Positions 1 through 12,005 of a stretch of 64,000 bases of DNA are shown in pieces. This DNA comes from Baylisascaris procyonis (taxonomy: Eukaryota; Nematoda; Chromadorea; Rhabditida; Ascarididae). Under the pieces are notes generated by a model. The model did not search any database and was not told the origin of the DNA. It saw nothing but the letters and a program-made list of their open reading frames with translations. The position numbers were made by a program, and so were the translations under genes. Location of the stretch: positions 1,116,001 to 1,180,000 of the forward strand of contig JAZARR010000159.1 of the NCBI GenBank assembly GCA_037389465.1, given 5' to 3'. The stretch's first letter is position 1, and every line of letters begins with the position of its first letter.

Positions 1-929
1 AAAAGTTCAGGTAAACAACTGAAGAAGCTATGAGGGTAGTTCTTTCTGAAGGATTTGCATCCACTCTCGGCTGTGGTGTTTCATCGAAATCTCAAAGAGC
101 AATATGATTGCGATGTGAAAATATGCTAAAGTGAAAATAAGTGTTTCCTCCTTGTGAAGTGTGAGCCTGAAGAAGCTTCTGGTTGATTCCTCTTTGTGAA
201 TGCTTCTCACGGATTATTTTAAGTTTCAATTTTAAGCACTCCATATTTTCAATATGTCTGCAGACTTTTAAGAAAAGTGAAAAACTGTCTTATTTTCACA
301 TCTTATTTTACTCTCGTATTTTATTGCACGTCCTCAACTGCCGCACTAGAAATGGACTCATAACACATTTCCAAAACGGATGTATTTTCGGGTGAAGGAT
401 GAGGGAGGAGGTCAGTGACAGGAATGCATGATTGTATCGTTCGCAAATTCTAGGAGGGACGCGGACTGATATACCGAAAAGCAAAAAGAAGGAGTATAGT
501 CAAGGAAAATTGATAAAAGGCGTCTGTTAAGGAAAGTCTTCATTTCCATACTTTTAAATATGCTTTTGCACACTAATTTGCTGGCAATTTTCAAACTCAG
601 TATTCCACTGCACAACATAATTGATTCAGTGTATAGGTGTCATGCACAGAGACAGTGTTTAGTTTATTATCGTTCTGTGGCAATTATTCGCATTCATACA
701 GCAGTGTGATGCATGCTATTCTCATTGGACTTGCTCACTAAGAAATAGTGATCGCTATTAACAGTCACTCAACGAATACAACTGATAAACTCAGAATTAA
801 AACGACCGATTGTCATTAATGTGATCCGTCGACGAGTAAATGCAACTCGGCGGAATGAAACCACATGAGCACCATGTGTTTTTTTACTGGAGAAAGGAAG
901 CGATGCTTTGAAAACTGTTACCAATATCG

Positions 930-990
<61 letters not shown>

Positions 991-3900
991 AAGAGTTTCA
1001 TTACTTGTGTTTTGATTTACCGGAACCTTATTTCGCATGGTCATTACTTCCGTTAAATTTTTTGGGAAAGTCGTAGGCACTGAAGTAAACTACTAGTTTA
1101 AATCATCACTAAAGCATTTTGAAGGGATGAAATTAGCAATGAAATTTCGCAGTATTAACGGATAGTTTGTGAATGAAAATTGGTGTTGATCAAATGGCAA
1201 TGGTTGAAGTAAGAGTGTGGAATGTCACACGGAAAATGTCACGAGCATCTCAAAAAAAAGTTCGCCCCCTTTTCGTTTACCTAATGCACTAGGGAATAGC
1301 ATGCACTGAGGGGTGTTTACTTCGAATGTTTGGCTTTCCACCCACGCACCAATGTACGATATTCATTTTGCAAAGTTGTGGTCTTCGAGTTTGATCCTCT
1401 CGATAAAATCCAAAACAACATCAGCACTAATATTGTATAACAGTAGAGCAATGCTGTATATTTATTTACCTTTGAGTATATCCAACTTCAGTGCACTACC
1501 AAAAAAAAAGGCATTATGGCTAAAATACTCTGAAATAACGGCTGCCCAGAAAATTGAACGTTTTGGATACGAAATAGGAGAAATAGAAAGTTCGAAAAGA
1601 TTGTAATAGATACGATAAACGATTTTGATGTAATATAAAGTAAAAAGAAAGAAGAGTATCAAATGCTCGAATAAAATCTATGAAATAACAAACCGGATTT
1701 AAACGTAGAGGTCAATAAAAATATTTAACTCATCACTTCCCACATCTTTTCTTTTTTATGTTTTCACTCACTCAATAAAAGACGATTGGAAACAGTAAAG
1801 AAGTGAGTTAAATTTTGTCTTTTTTAAAAACTGCTCTTTATATGGCACAGTGTAAAAATTCAAAGAGGATATTGAAGAAAAATATAAGCAAAGCAATTTA
1901 AAAAAAAATTAGAAATAGTTACCGTGAAGAACTCATCTAAATAAAACATCGTTCCTAATGTTATATCCCCATACTATGATGACTGCTATGAAGGCTGCAA
2001 CTTCCGGTGAACTTTATATCAATGAGCAGATAGAGTGATACGTGTGTAGTTTTACGACTCATCGAGACGACAGTGGTTTCTGATGAAATAGCTCGTTCAA
2101 CAATGACTTGTTCACTAGAATCATCGAATATGGCAACATGATGAAGTCGCATTTTATTTGCATGTAAACAGACACGTCTAAATTTTGCTTTCCATTCATA
2201 TGATGTAAGTTATTTCCCCAGTGGTTGACGTCATCGATCTGCACTTCCATAATTGGAATAATTTGCGTTGCTTATTGTATGAATCGATATGTTGTGTTGC
2301 ACTACAAAAGAATTCTAAGACAATGAACACAAATTGCTTGATATTCGATAAGGTGTTTGTTTAAGGATCGATCGTAGATGCTTGAGAGCATTCGTGTAAC
2401 CTCGGTGGACGAGCAATGCCAACACAACACCGAGTTTGAGGCATCTCATCTGGTCAGCTGACAAATTACAAACACCACATAGCAGTGCTATTCACTTCCG
2501 GCAAATAGAAGTCGCTTCAGATCCACGAATGTGTGTATACTTACCCGTTTTATATTCTATCGGTTCACTTAATTTGTAGTCTGTGCAATTTTTTGGCATT
2601 GAACGAGAAACCCAGTTTTGGTAGTCAACGATAAAATGCCTTTTTATATCCTCTCCCTCACGAGTAGAAGAATTACCGTTGCATAGTTAGTTACGGCATA
2701 GATCGTTGTATCACTTGTACAACTAGTCCCTCCCATCCCCTTCCACCTCCCAAAGGTGCCACTTGTACTGTATGCTTTTTCAACCTGCACACACTTCCGT
2801 CTTCTTTGAGCAATTGCACTAACTAACAATTCATCAATGATGATATTATGCAATGAAGTGCATACAATATGTCTCTAAGGTCGCTGGCATCGTCTGCATG
2901 AATATTATCTGCGCCCCACAAACGAACATGAGCCCTCTTCATGCTCTCACTTTGAAAGACAGCAATCGATGCGCGATGCGCCTCAACAATATCGATTTGT
3001 TCGATCAAAAAATTCACTCTATTCGAGTTTCACATCGTGCGAATGAAAAAAAAAGCAAGCATCAACATCACACACGCGCAGAAACGTACGTTGTTGGAGT
3101 ATGTGAACGAGTTGAACTCGTGGCGTTTGAACCTCTATTCGTCATCGTTTTGAATATCATTCCTTTCGTTTTGAACGATGAAATTAACATCTTAGCTTGA
3201 TTCGATTTCATATAACCTATGACAGTTGGTTATTATGAGATATTGTGAGCATAAATATGGTTAATAATCCTTTATATTGCATATAATGCTCCTTAGTGCC
3301 TTTATTAAAGCACATTTTTTCCCATCAACGAGAATGTTTGTGCTATGCCACGTGGCATTGAAGCATCAATTATCGGCCGTGATACGAACAAAACACATAG
3401 CATCGATCGTTGCAAAAAGGAAATGCACAACACAATAGCATATCAAAGCTAACAGAACTAAGCAACACCACGTATTTGCCGATAAATAAATTACGTAAAT
3501 GTTCGTTTGGATAAGCGAATCGATGAGGTGATCGGCGATAAAGCGCTTCTTATCAATACAATCGAATGAAATGATTTCCTCAAAAGCATTCAATGATAAG
3601 CTATGATAATGCTAACTGCTATAATATATTATTGAGCATATTACGTGCATTAAAAAAAAAAAGATTCTCTGCGGCCGCACCCGCATCGATTTTTGAGATT
3701 AGACAAGTGTCTCAGCAAATGTTCTACCTCTTGAAGTGGAACACCGCTGTAAACGGCCAACATCACCATCTAAAACAATGATGCAATAAGCACTTTTCCG
3801 TTGTCGAACAAATATTTTCCTTGGAGATTAGAGCGGTAAATATTGGCAAATATGGGATCTCTTTAAGGAGATGATCAAATGGAGCTGTTGAAGAGAAGCG

Positions 3901-4558
3901 AGACGTACTCCAGCCGCTTTAAAGATTAGCACAGATAGATTGATAGGTAAACGGAAATGAGAAGGGTTACCTTTGTGGTTAGTAATGAGCATTGATGACT
4001 GTTCCACACCGTGCGAAGAGTGTTGCAATGAAGCCAATGTGAATGAAGTGATGGGAAACCTTGACAGGTTGATGACGTCGACGGCTGTAATCAATTCGAA
4101 TCACTACCATACAAAAGCTAGCAGAACCACGATCCGAATCAACGGTCGCAGGTGCGTAAATTTCATTGACTGTCACATAGACAACGTCATAACGATATCC
4201 TTTCTGAGTCTACGGTTGTCAACAAAAGGACACTATCATAGCGTTTGCATTCTCGACATTGAACTCAGCTGATAAATCATGCAAGCTTTTATTACATAGT
4301 AGAATTGCAAATCCGAGAGTATATAGAGAACAGGACGCCAAAAGAGAACTCCTTATATAGAACTTAGCTTTTACAGAGTGAACTTAGCTTCTCTTTGACG
4401 TCAACGAGGAAGACGAACATGAAAGGAAATGACTGGTTGCACGAATGCTAATTTGTTATAATGAGCCAACGATTATTCGCACGTATTTAGTGCAGCCGGA
4501 ATAATGTTTTCATTGCAACGTTCATTTTAACGTTTTTTCTTTTTTTCTTTTTTTGCAG
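1..4558. other. Gene-poor stretch, no supported gene
   Basis: Open frames up to 115 codons exist on both strands (for example near 2.8-3.2 kb and 4.0-4.3 kb), but none has paired splice sites or recognisable motifs. One TA microsatellite at 0.94 kb. Could be a large intron or intergenic DNA. Confidence 0.5.
935..988. repeat. (TA)n microsatellite, 54 bp
   Basis: Uninterrupted TA dinucleotides, about 27 units, within gene-poor sequence. Confidence 0.98.
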
Positions 4559-4657
4559 AACAAAGACATCTTGTGAAGGCCGCGTATATCCATCGATCTT
4601 AGGCCCGACAATGCAGTCTGCCAAAGTACAGTGAATCTACTGAGTCCACTTATCAAG
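4559..4657 (+). other. Candidate non-coding 5-prime exon upstream of the Ser/Lys-rich gene
   Basis: A long pyrimidine tract (TTTTTTCTTTTTTTCTTTTTTTGCAG, read across its parts) precedes 4559, and a GTATCTG donor follows 4657. All three frames contain stops, so if transcribed it is 5-prime UTR. The GC-rich, CpG-bearing stretch 4990-5130 just downstream could instead hold the promoter. Confidence 0.3.
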
Positions 4658-5198
4658 GTATCTGTCATTTATGGATGGTAATGTTCAGGAAATCATGCAT
4701 AATATCGAAAGCTCATACTTTCCACCACGTCAAGCAACAGAGTGATGAAGAAGAGGTTCGAAGAATGAAGGCCAGCTCGAATTACATATGTTAACCCACC
4801 TATGCAAACTGCAATAATTATACAGCGAGGCTCACTATATTTGCTCTTTGATCGGTTCCCCACCAACTACCTCAGGTTTTTGATTACCTCTTCGGTACAT
4901 TACAACACGATTTTTGCCCGCATGTTTTACCTATCGCAACATACTTTTTGGCTCCATGCCCTTCATACCGTATGGTGTCTGCCAATGATGATGTAATTTG
5001 CGTGAGCGCAGACGCCCCACCTGGCGATATGCCAGGATTCTGCCTGCAAGCGGTCACCGCAACGCGTATTGCGTGCGCGCGATTTTCATCCGCCCCACTG
5101 CCGGCCTTTGTGGAGTGTAGTTGTGTGAGCGTGCTGTGTGCGGTTTTGTTATTGCTAACGTGTTCGTTTAGTGTATTCCGGTGATCTGGATAACGGTG

Positions 5199-5738
5199 AT
5201 GCTGGCTCCAATTATCACGAAGGATATGAAGCTGTTCCCTTCCCGTCCGTTGCCAGCCAAAATTAAGAATGTCCGTTCTCGTGCACAGAGCCTTGATGAC
5301 CTGAAGAACCGGTCGCTTGCGCGCAGCAACTCAACTCCTGCACGACATAGAAGTTCGCAGTCTGTTGGTCATCTGCCGACCGCTTCGCGATCTTCGCCTA
5401 AAGCATCGGTAGCGGTGCGAAAACCAGTAACTCTCGACGCTATAGTTGAGGGAGTTGAGATGAGCTCGAATAAGGGCTCCTCAAAAAAGGGTACGCCTAG
5501 CAGCAAGTTAGCTGCGACTTCATCAGCCTGCGCTCAGGTGTGTTCATCGCCCAGTTTAGATGGCATGACGGACTCCAGCTCATCGCTGAGCACGTCTTCC
5601 GCTCCCACTTTGGAGAAGCATTCGTCTGGTGGACCGAAAACAATTGTAAAATGGATAACGAACTCGCTGAAGTCGAAGTCGAAAGAGGAGTGCTCAAACG
5701 AAAACGGCAAAATACGTCGTGTTACAGCTTGTAGCTGA
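5199..5738 (+). CDS. Ser/Lys/Pro-rich coding exon, start of an unrecognised plus-strand gene
   Basis: This is the longest trustworthy open frame in the left third. A GTTTAG acceptor at 5171 is followed 27 nt later by ATG, giving 179 codons to a TGA. The product begins MLAPIITKDMKLFPSRPLPA, followed by NVRSRAQSLDDLKNRSLARS, which looks like a basic phospho-switch region with several RxxS sites. A long Ser/Thr/Lys-rich disordered region follows (residues 45-140), then a more ordered GGPKTIVKWITNSLKSKSKE. It may be a complete small protein or a first coding exon: a donor at CTT/GTAGCTG (phase 1) would join in phase to the candidate exon at 6151. Exon 1 may also extend upstream in frame (CIPVIWITV). 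A cytosolic phospho-regulated adaptor is only a guess from composition; family not recognised. Confidence 0.7.
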   Translation: MLAPIITKDMKLFPSRPLPAKIKNVRSRAQSLDDLKNRSLARSNSTPARHRSSQSVGHLPTASRSSPKASVAVRKPVTLDAIVEGVEMSSNKGSSKKGTPSSKLAATSSACAQVCSSPSLDGMTDSSSSLSTSSAPTLEKHSSGGPKTIVKWITNSLKSKSKEECSNENGKIRRVTACS

Positions 5739-6150
5739 GTTCTTTTTTTTTTTTTCTCGCTTTAATGATGCCTTGTGGTTTATCGTGCCGTACGTGTATG
5801 ATGTTCGGCGACTTTGGCCTTAGCTGGCAAATTTATTAGTAGCATTACTTCATTGCAACATTGCAGCTTGTTGCATCTTTCATGTGTTACACATTTTTTT
5901 CACATTGGCAAACAACAAAACTACTTCTTTTCTTAGTAACAATGCTGCTCGGGCGCACATTATTTTCCTTTCGCTACCATTTTCTTCTCTTCATAGAATT
6001 GAACGCGTTAAATGCTTTAATGCCGCCTTTATATTCGACTATTTCAAATTCGAGTTGAAAATTTTCTCTTATTTGCAGTGAATCACATATTTTTCTATAG
6101 TTGTTTCGAATTTTAGGTGCTAATTCATTCTCTTTTTTGTTACATTTTAG

Positions 6151-6264
6151 CTGTGGCCAAAGTTATGTCGCCATTAATCTCACATCTTCTAACAGGCGCC
6201 CTTCATTGCTGCTCATTTCCATCATCGCTAGCCGCATACGAATATTTGATGAATTTTTGTTTTG
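6151..6264 (+). CDS. Candidate exon of the plus-strand gene starting at 5.2 kb
   Basis: A strong acceptor (TTTTTTGTTACATTTTAG) opens a phase-1 exon reading VAKVMSPLISHLLTGALHCC then SFPSSLAAYEYLMNFCF to a GTTGAG donor, phase 1. The predicted peptide is helical. A phase-1 donor at the end of the 5199-5738 exon would join it in frame. Without transcript support this could be a chance open stretch. Confidence 0.33.
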
Positions 6265-7105
6265 GTTGAGTCATTATGCTGAGTGCAACTTGACTTAACA
6301 GAAAGAAATTGATGGAAGCCTCAGGTGTTTGCTATTAATTCGGCCAGATTAATCATTCGCTTTTTGTCATTTTACAACTCTGAAATTTGGAGAAAAACTG
6401 CCGAATCTATAGTTTTTATTTAGATAAGAAGCACCATCGTTTTATGAGACAAAAATTGAGCAATGGCATTATAATAATATTTTGTTGCATAGATTTTTAC
6501 GCTCAGCGTTTACTGCTCGGCTAGTTCATTTTTCTGTTTTGATCACTCCTATTTTTATTAAATTCTCATTTTTGAGCTTATAAAAAATGCGATCGTGATT
6601 TTTCTGAACGAATTTTTTACCCATAGAGAAATTTCTGTCTAATAACCGATTTTATGATGACCATTGTAAACGTATCGATTTTTGTATATTTATTTCGTGT
6701 TGTATGTCTCATACTTCGAATTGACATTATCAATTGCATGCGCCAAATTTTTCGAATATTTTCTATTTCTTTTAATGCCTGCGTTAACGACGTTGTTTGC
6801 GGGTAATCTAAAAAAGTATAAGTTGCTCACGTTCATTATGTTTAATGTTAACGCACAGATTCAGTCTGATTTAGTGTACTCGTGATGCAGCTAAAATACA
6901 CCCCCGATATTCGAATGCTGAATTCGAAATTTAAGAAATACTGAGTGATAGCTCCATTATCGGTTCAGTCTTTCGTTTACACCACTTTCGCCACTAATTT
7001 TTACTGCTCACGTACGGCGACATTCATGTCTCACTGAGTCTCAGACTTTCTCATGTTTTTCCAGACGAAAACGCTTCAAAAATAGGCTGTCATGCTTGCC
7101 ATTAA

Positions 7106-7125
7106 ATATATATATATATATATAT
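7106..7125. repeat. (TA)n microsatellite, 20 bp
   Basis: Uninterrupted TA dinucleotides, ten units. Confidence 0.97.
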
Positions 7126-7241
7126 GACAAGTTATGGAAGCCGAAAAAACCAATTTATTTATCAAATTTCATACATAAAAATCGCAAGTGTTGAGCACGA
7201 AAGTATATATTAGTACGTGCAGTAGTTAAGAGGAGTTTCAG

Positions 7242-7422
7242 TGCTGCATGCTGAAAGCGCTTCCATTTGACAAAAACTGTGCCGTCTGGTTAGCAGTCTG
7301 TTTGATGTGCAGTATTTTAACGTTTCAATATTCAAAACTTTTGAGTGGTCGCGTTGAGTGGACGATTGTTAAGCAGACTACGACCATTTCTAATGAACTT
7401 TCTTTTGGAATAGATGTTGCGG
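7242..7422 (+). CDS. Candidate plus-strand exon, 60 codons
   Basis: Acceptor AGGAGTTTCAG; phase 0 reading CCMLKALPFDKNCAVWLAVC through KQTTTISNELSFGIDVA; donor G/GTAGGT in phase 1. An internal GTATTT donor could shorten it. It does not join the 6151-6264 exon in phase, so an exon between them would be needed. Low confidence. Confidence 0.25.
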
Positions 7423-8197
7423 GTAGGTCAAATTTCGGAAGAATTCCATATAATTGGACAAATTCATGCCCCACTATGCTGATAAGATCTGGTTGAAAGA
7501 CTAACGGAATAATTGCATAGAGTACTTTTTGCGAATGGTCTCATCATACGAATGCCTTTCGTGCACCTACCTCTGTATTTTTCTTAATACAACGGCAAAA
7601 CCTTGTTGGGTCCTCTTACCCATAATCGGCGAAAGATTCCCCCACTTTTTTCGTCTACTTCTTTGTGGTTCTCTCTCAATAGTGACATGGCCCCATGGAG
7701 CACAGCCTAATTTTGATGTGCAGTTGCAGTTAACGTCTGTGTAGAGTGACACAGAAGAAAGCGCACCAATGCCGGAATTTCGTAGAACGATATATATAAG
7801 AAAAATTGGCTTTCTTGAAGGCAGTGGATTTTTAGGGCTCATACTGCAAACTCATATACCTTGGCTTTTTGTTCTGCTAGCATACCAATTAAAATTTGCC
7901 AATCCCGCCCCTCTTCCTGTACCCTCGTTGGCTGCAGCCGGTAGATGACGTGGACGAGTGCTCGCCTTTATCCGTTTTAATTTCATTTCGCTAAGCAGTT
8001 CTAACCCTCTCGTTTACAAGACGGGACAGGAGTCCGGCGACACATGCTAGCATCGTGAGCGCAAAAAACTCGTTTGACGCCATTCATAAAGTCTGCAAAA
8101 GCGTAGGCAGGAAAAGCTTCTTTGAAAAATATATAATCAGTAACAGTTTTATGAAGAAACCTCTGTTTTTATGCGAATAGCACGCGTAATCGCGCAG

Positions 8198-8304
8198 AAC
8201 TGAAGTGTGGGTGGAATTATGCAATTCCTCCTAAGCTGCTGGCTGTTCTTCCAGACGAGCTTCTTGCAATTTTATCTGCCTTTCTGAGGCGAGAAGAAGC
8301 GCCC
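8198..8304 (+). CDS. Candidate plus-strand exon with amphipathic helices
   Basis: The frame is open from 8161 to a GTTAGT donor at 8305. With the acceptor CGCGCAG it starts in phase 1 and reads ELKCGWNYAIPPKLLAVLPD then ELLAILSAFLRREEAP. An alternative acceptor is TTCTTCCAG at about 8271. Its phase-1 start matches the end of the 7242-7422 candidate. Composition suggests an alpha-helical repeat protein; not proven. Confidence 0.3.
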
Positions 8305-8499
8305 GTTAGTACACCAGGCTGAATCTGTGCCAGCGTTTTGTTTATGTGATATTAGGCAGGTTCTGTCCACCAATGTTTCCGTCATCATTTAATGAATTCC
8401 TGTACAGGGAATGGGCAGAAGTTGTGGTAACAAGTGTATAACTCATACTGTAGTTCCGCACATACAGCTTCCATTAAGTGTATATAGAGCTTCCATCAA

Positions 8500-8500
<1 letters not shown>

Positions 8501-8530
<30 letters not shown>
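8501..8530. repeat. (TA)n microsatellite, 30 bp
   Basis: Uninterrupted TA dinucleotides. Just upstream, GAGCTTCCAT is repeated in diverged form (CAGCTTCCATTAAGTGTATATA then GAGCTTCCATCAAGTATATA), so the microsatellite may have grown from a short tandem duplication. Confidence 0.97.
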
Positions 8531-8531
<1 letters not shown>

Positions 8532-8589
8532 GGATAGTTTTTACATAAGTAGTTCTTACTGTTGCAAAGAAGAGGGATTTTTTTTTTAG

Positions 8590-8695
8590 ATGCACTCTTC
8601 GTGAATGGCTGGATTTGTTGGTATGTTTAATTGTGCTTGAGAATTGTGGTTGCAGAGCCGTGAGTAGTGTTCGGTGGGCTGAGCTTGTGGAGCAG
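8590..8695 (+). CDS. Candidate plus-strand exon, 35 codons
   Basis: A TTTTTTTTTAG acceptor opens a phase-2 exon reading CTLREWLDLLVCLIVLENCG then CRAVSSVRWAELVEQ, with a CAG/GTGCAT donor in phase 0. The minus strand here also has an open frame (MNAPAPQAQPTEHYSRLCNH...), so strand is not certain. It matches the next candidate exon (9849) in phase. Confidence 0.3.
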
Positions 8696-9848
8696 GTGCA
8701 TTCATCTTCTCTATATAAATATTGCCTTCTCATTCCTTTTGTATATGTTCGTTGCTTATAAAATGTTTTATACTAACAAAAGTGCTTAAACAATGGAAAG
8801 GTACGTCGTTGAATTTTGCTGCATTTTGCATTTCGAATCTGCGAACGATTGTTCACAGAAACGGCGATGTTTGAAATGAAAAAGAGTTTGAGAATTGACA
8901 GACGAAACGGAAACTGCTCGGTTCTGTTTTATTTTGTAGCCGTAGCTTGGCCGAGCCTGTTGCACTGCAGAAGTCAGAGTGGGGCAGTTACCATTTATGG
9001 AGCAAATGTTGATTCACTTTCTGTTTGAAGGAAAATCGGTAAGAAGCATATTCGGATCGTTGGTGACATCTTTGAAATCTCGTGTGAAGGTTGCTTTATG
9101 ACATAGTTTTACTAAACTTTCCACGTTGTCGATGGAAAAAGAGTTCAGTAGCGGACACAGCCATAAAGTTGCAATGTTGTCTTTCGGGAAGTATTGTACT
9201 TTCACGGTTGAGTAATGAACTTTGATGGTATTTCCTAATATTACTAGGGTGAACAAGGAACAGTTCGCTAGTTGTTCTGTCGCGGTGTAGCTCGCTCATG
9301 CAGCCGCTTTACAAGGAAGATCACTAACTGATCGGATTTGGCTAGGAATGATGTAGTCATATGGGTTTAAGTTTTGCATATGGCACAAACATTGCGGCGT
9401 TTGGAGCGCTTTAGAGTTTTAAGCTTTTGAAGCACTTCCCTTTGCGTTGTTGCAGTGAAATGCGGAGCTTGTTTGATATCTGCCTGGCTATGTTTATATA
9501 TCTGGGCATATCCACAGCACTTTTCAGTGCACATCTCAGTTGACAGACGTAAGCGCTTGGAATTCTGTGGGTGAAGTATGAGCAGCTACGTATGTGCAAA
9601 TTGAGTTTTGTTAGCTTATCGTTTCGTGGGTTATGTAAGGATCTGGGAGATATGAAGTAATGAGGCTCTGTATCATTTGGGGTAGGAAGCTTTACGCATT
9701 TTTTGGAACTCTTCGGTTTGAAAGCATCATTGTGGTTGATTAAGTTCCATTCCTTATTTATCGTTCATATTTCGATACTATTGCCTTAGTAGACATGAAC
9801 ACAGAAACTCATAGTACTCGTCATCTTGCTGAAGCGTTTCTTTATCAG

Positions 9849-9920
9849 TTATTAGTAGTCTGCATAGAGCAATGCCGAAACGACCGAGTGACAGAACTAG
9901 CCTTTGGCCAGAGGCAGCAA
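9849..9920 (+). CDS. Candidate plus-strand exon, 24 codons
   Basis: Acceptor TTTCTTTATCAG and donor CAA/GTAAGG are both good. Phase 0 to phase 0 reads LLVVCIEQCRNDRVTELAFG then QRQQ, continuing the helical style of the preceding candidate. An alternative reading starts at the internal ATG 9872 (MPKRPSDRTSLWPEAA, phase 1), in which case this would be a first coding exon. Confidence 0.35.
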
Positions 9921-11368
9921 GTAAGGTTTAAGTGCAGTGCATGCATTTTGTGTTTGTGTTGTCAAAGACCCACGATAGGGCTTCCATTGTTTCAATTTTA
10001 GTTTTACAGGCAGGGTATTAGAATGTTGCATCACAGTTAGCATAAAATGCGAGAGGCGAAACACTTCATACACCCTTTTTTCAAGTCAGATGCTAATGAA
10101 GAAATTTCAAAAACAGATGCTCAGATAGTTTCATAAAATCAGCATAAAATAAGAGCAAAATGTTGTTGAATGAGAGCAGAAATATTTGCATGAAAAATTA
10201 GTGCATCGTATCTGCAAAGGAAATTCAAGAATATTATGTAATCTCATTTATGAGAGGATGCAGTTCCACCGTTTTCCTTAGGATCGTATGTTCATGACCA
10301 AATATGGAAATATTGGTGTAGGGAAATTCACGGAGAGGTGTGAAGGGGCGGAAGAACTATGAGCGAACGAATGAACAGGTGAATAAATCTTTATTTGGAT
10401 AAAAAACGGGCTTCACGATTAATTGGCGTGTGATATGATGGTAAAAAGCTGTTGGACAAGAGAACAGCAAGGCAAGGAAGATCGTAAAACATAAAAATAA
10501 CGGTCTTGTTCGATGATCATTGAAAATATTGTACATAGACGGGTGCTGTACCACTGAGACCCGCAGACGGTCTCATCGATCATTATTTCATAGTCAGGTG
10601 CCGTCAGCTGTAGTAGCTCATAATGCGGTATGCTTAAGAAGTGTATAATTGGAACATCCAGAGCAGAGCAGGACGGGAACGACAGGACAGAATGCTTTTA
10701 CAAATGTGTTACAGCCAGATTTTTCGGCTTGCGTGGATTCTGATGTAAACCATGGTTTTTGATAATTCGTTTCGAATATTCAGATAAGCCGTACGATTTC
10801 TTGGGTAATACTGTCCGCATTCTCACCTACCACAATGTTTGTAAAGGAATTAGCCTAGGAGGAGATGCTCAAAGAGTGTATAAAAAAATAATGCTGAGTG
10901 AGAGACTCCGGAGATGCCATTTTAATATCATGTAATAAAAGTATGGGTGCAATTAACCCTATTATGACACGATTCATGACCACTTAACTCGAGCTTGGTT
11001 ATCAGGCGGAAGGGTCTCGAAGGTGTTTTACGTAATGCTGTTTCCGTGAATTTTATTATACGTTTTCGACAGGCTATATATCATCCTCATCAGATGGTGA
11101 CCAGCTGGGATTGCAGCACTCCATAACCAGCCGATATTACAAAGCCTGTTGATAATGCATCAAGCATTTGTATCGAAAATGGCGTAAGAAACGATCTCTC
11201 ATTTCTGATGTCTTTTCAGAAATTGTTATACTTTGCAAGTTCACCTTAAATCTACATTTATGTAAGCACCTGAATCACGATCAGCGTTTCAAGTTACGTA
11301 ATTAGCATTAATTAGTCAAAGAAGACAGGTGTATCGTGAATTAATGTCCAATACGTAACACTTCTCAG

Positions 11369-11506
11369 CAGGTACGCCTAGTTGACAGTTACTGCACCAA
11401 CCTTTTTGGACCAATTCATTGCAATCGCTCGTGGTTTCACGAAGTGTTTTTAATCTTTGAGATCATCCGCGAAAAGACTGCAAAAAGGTTGTGGGGTTTA
11501 TCTAAG
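11369..11506 (+). CDS. Candidate plus-strand exon, 46 codons
   Basis: Acceptor TTCTCAG (or CAGCAG three bases on); phase 0 reads QVRLVDSYCTNLFGPIHCNR then SWFHEVFLIFEIIREKTAKR and LWGLSK, ending at AAG/GTGTCA. It joins the 9849-9920 candidate in phase 0. The minus strand is closed here. Splice sites are average. Confidence 0.3.
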
Positions 11507-11820
11507 GTGTCATTCAAATATGGCACGAAATAAGGGCTGTGCTTAGACGCTTTCCTGTAGCATGCTGCTGATAGCCATAAGGACTTCAGTAAGGACGGTT
11601 TTCATTTCACAGCGATGAGCAGTAAAATAACGTTCAGCAATACGAATGCTTCTGCTTGTGTGTTTGCGCCATAGCTAAATGAAGCAGTCTGTTACGGCAG
11701 ACTCTATGAAACGCATAATCTTTGCAAACTAAGTCAGTCTGAAATCCCTTATTGAATCCATCAAACCGATCACAAAGTGACAAGATTTACGGCAAAGTTG
11801 TTTAACCCAGTAAGAATCAG

Positions 11821-12005
11821 TACTGCTATGTAATTGGGCTGCTACTGATTATTGAATTTGTAAGGATCGCATTATTGGTGATAAATACGTTGCCAAAGGA
11901 AGATTATAAGCTTATGGACGAAGATTTGAAACATCATCGAAAGCGTTTGGAAGGGATGAGGCCTAGTTGTCTTCTTCATACCCTAGGAAACGAGTCAACT
12001 GCTAG
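11821..12005 (+). CDS. Candidate plus-strand exon, 61 codons
   Basis: Acceptor AAGAATCAG, phase 0, reads YCYVIGLLLIIEFVRIALLV then INTLPKEDYKLMDEDLKHHR and onward to ACTGCTAG/GTTATAC in phase 2. A hydrophobic helix is followed by a charged stretch. It fits the preceding phase-0 candidate, but the acceptor is not pyrimidine-rich. Confidence 0.27.
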
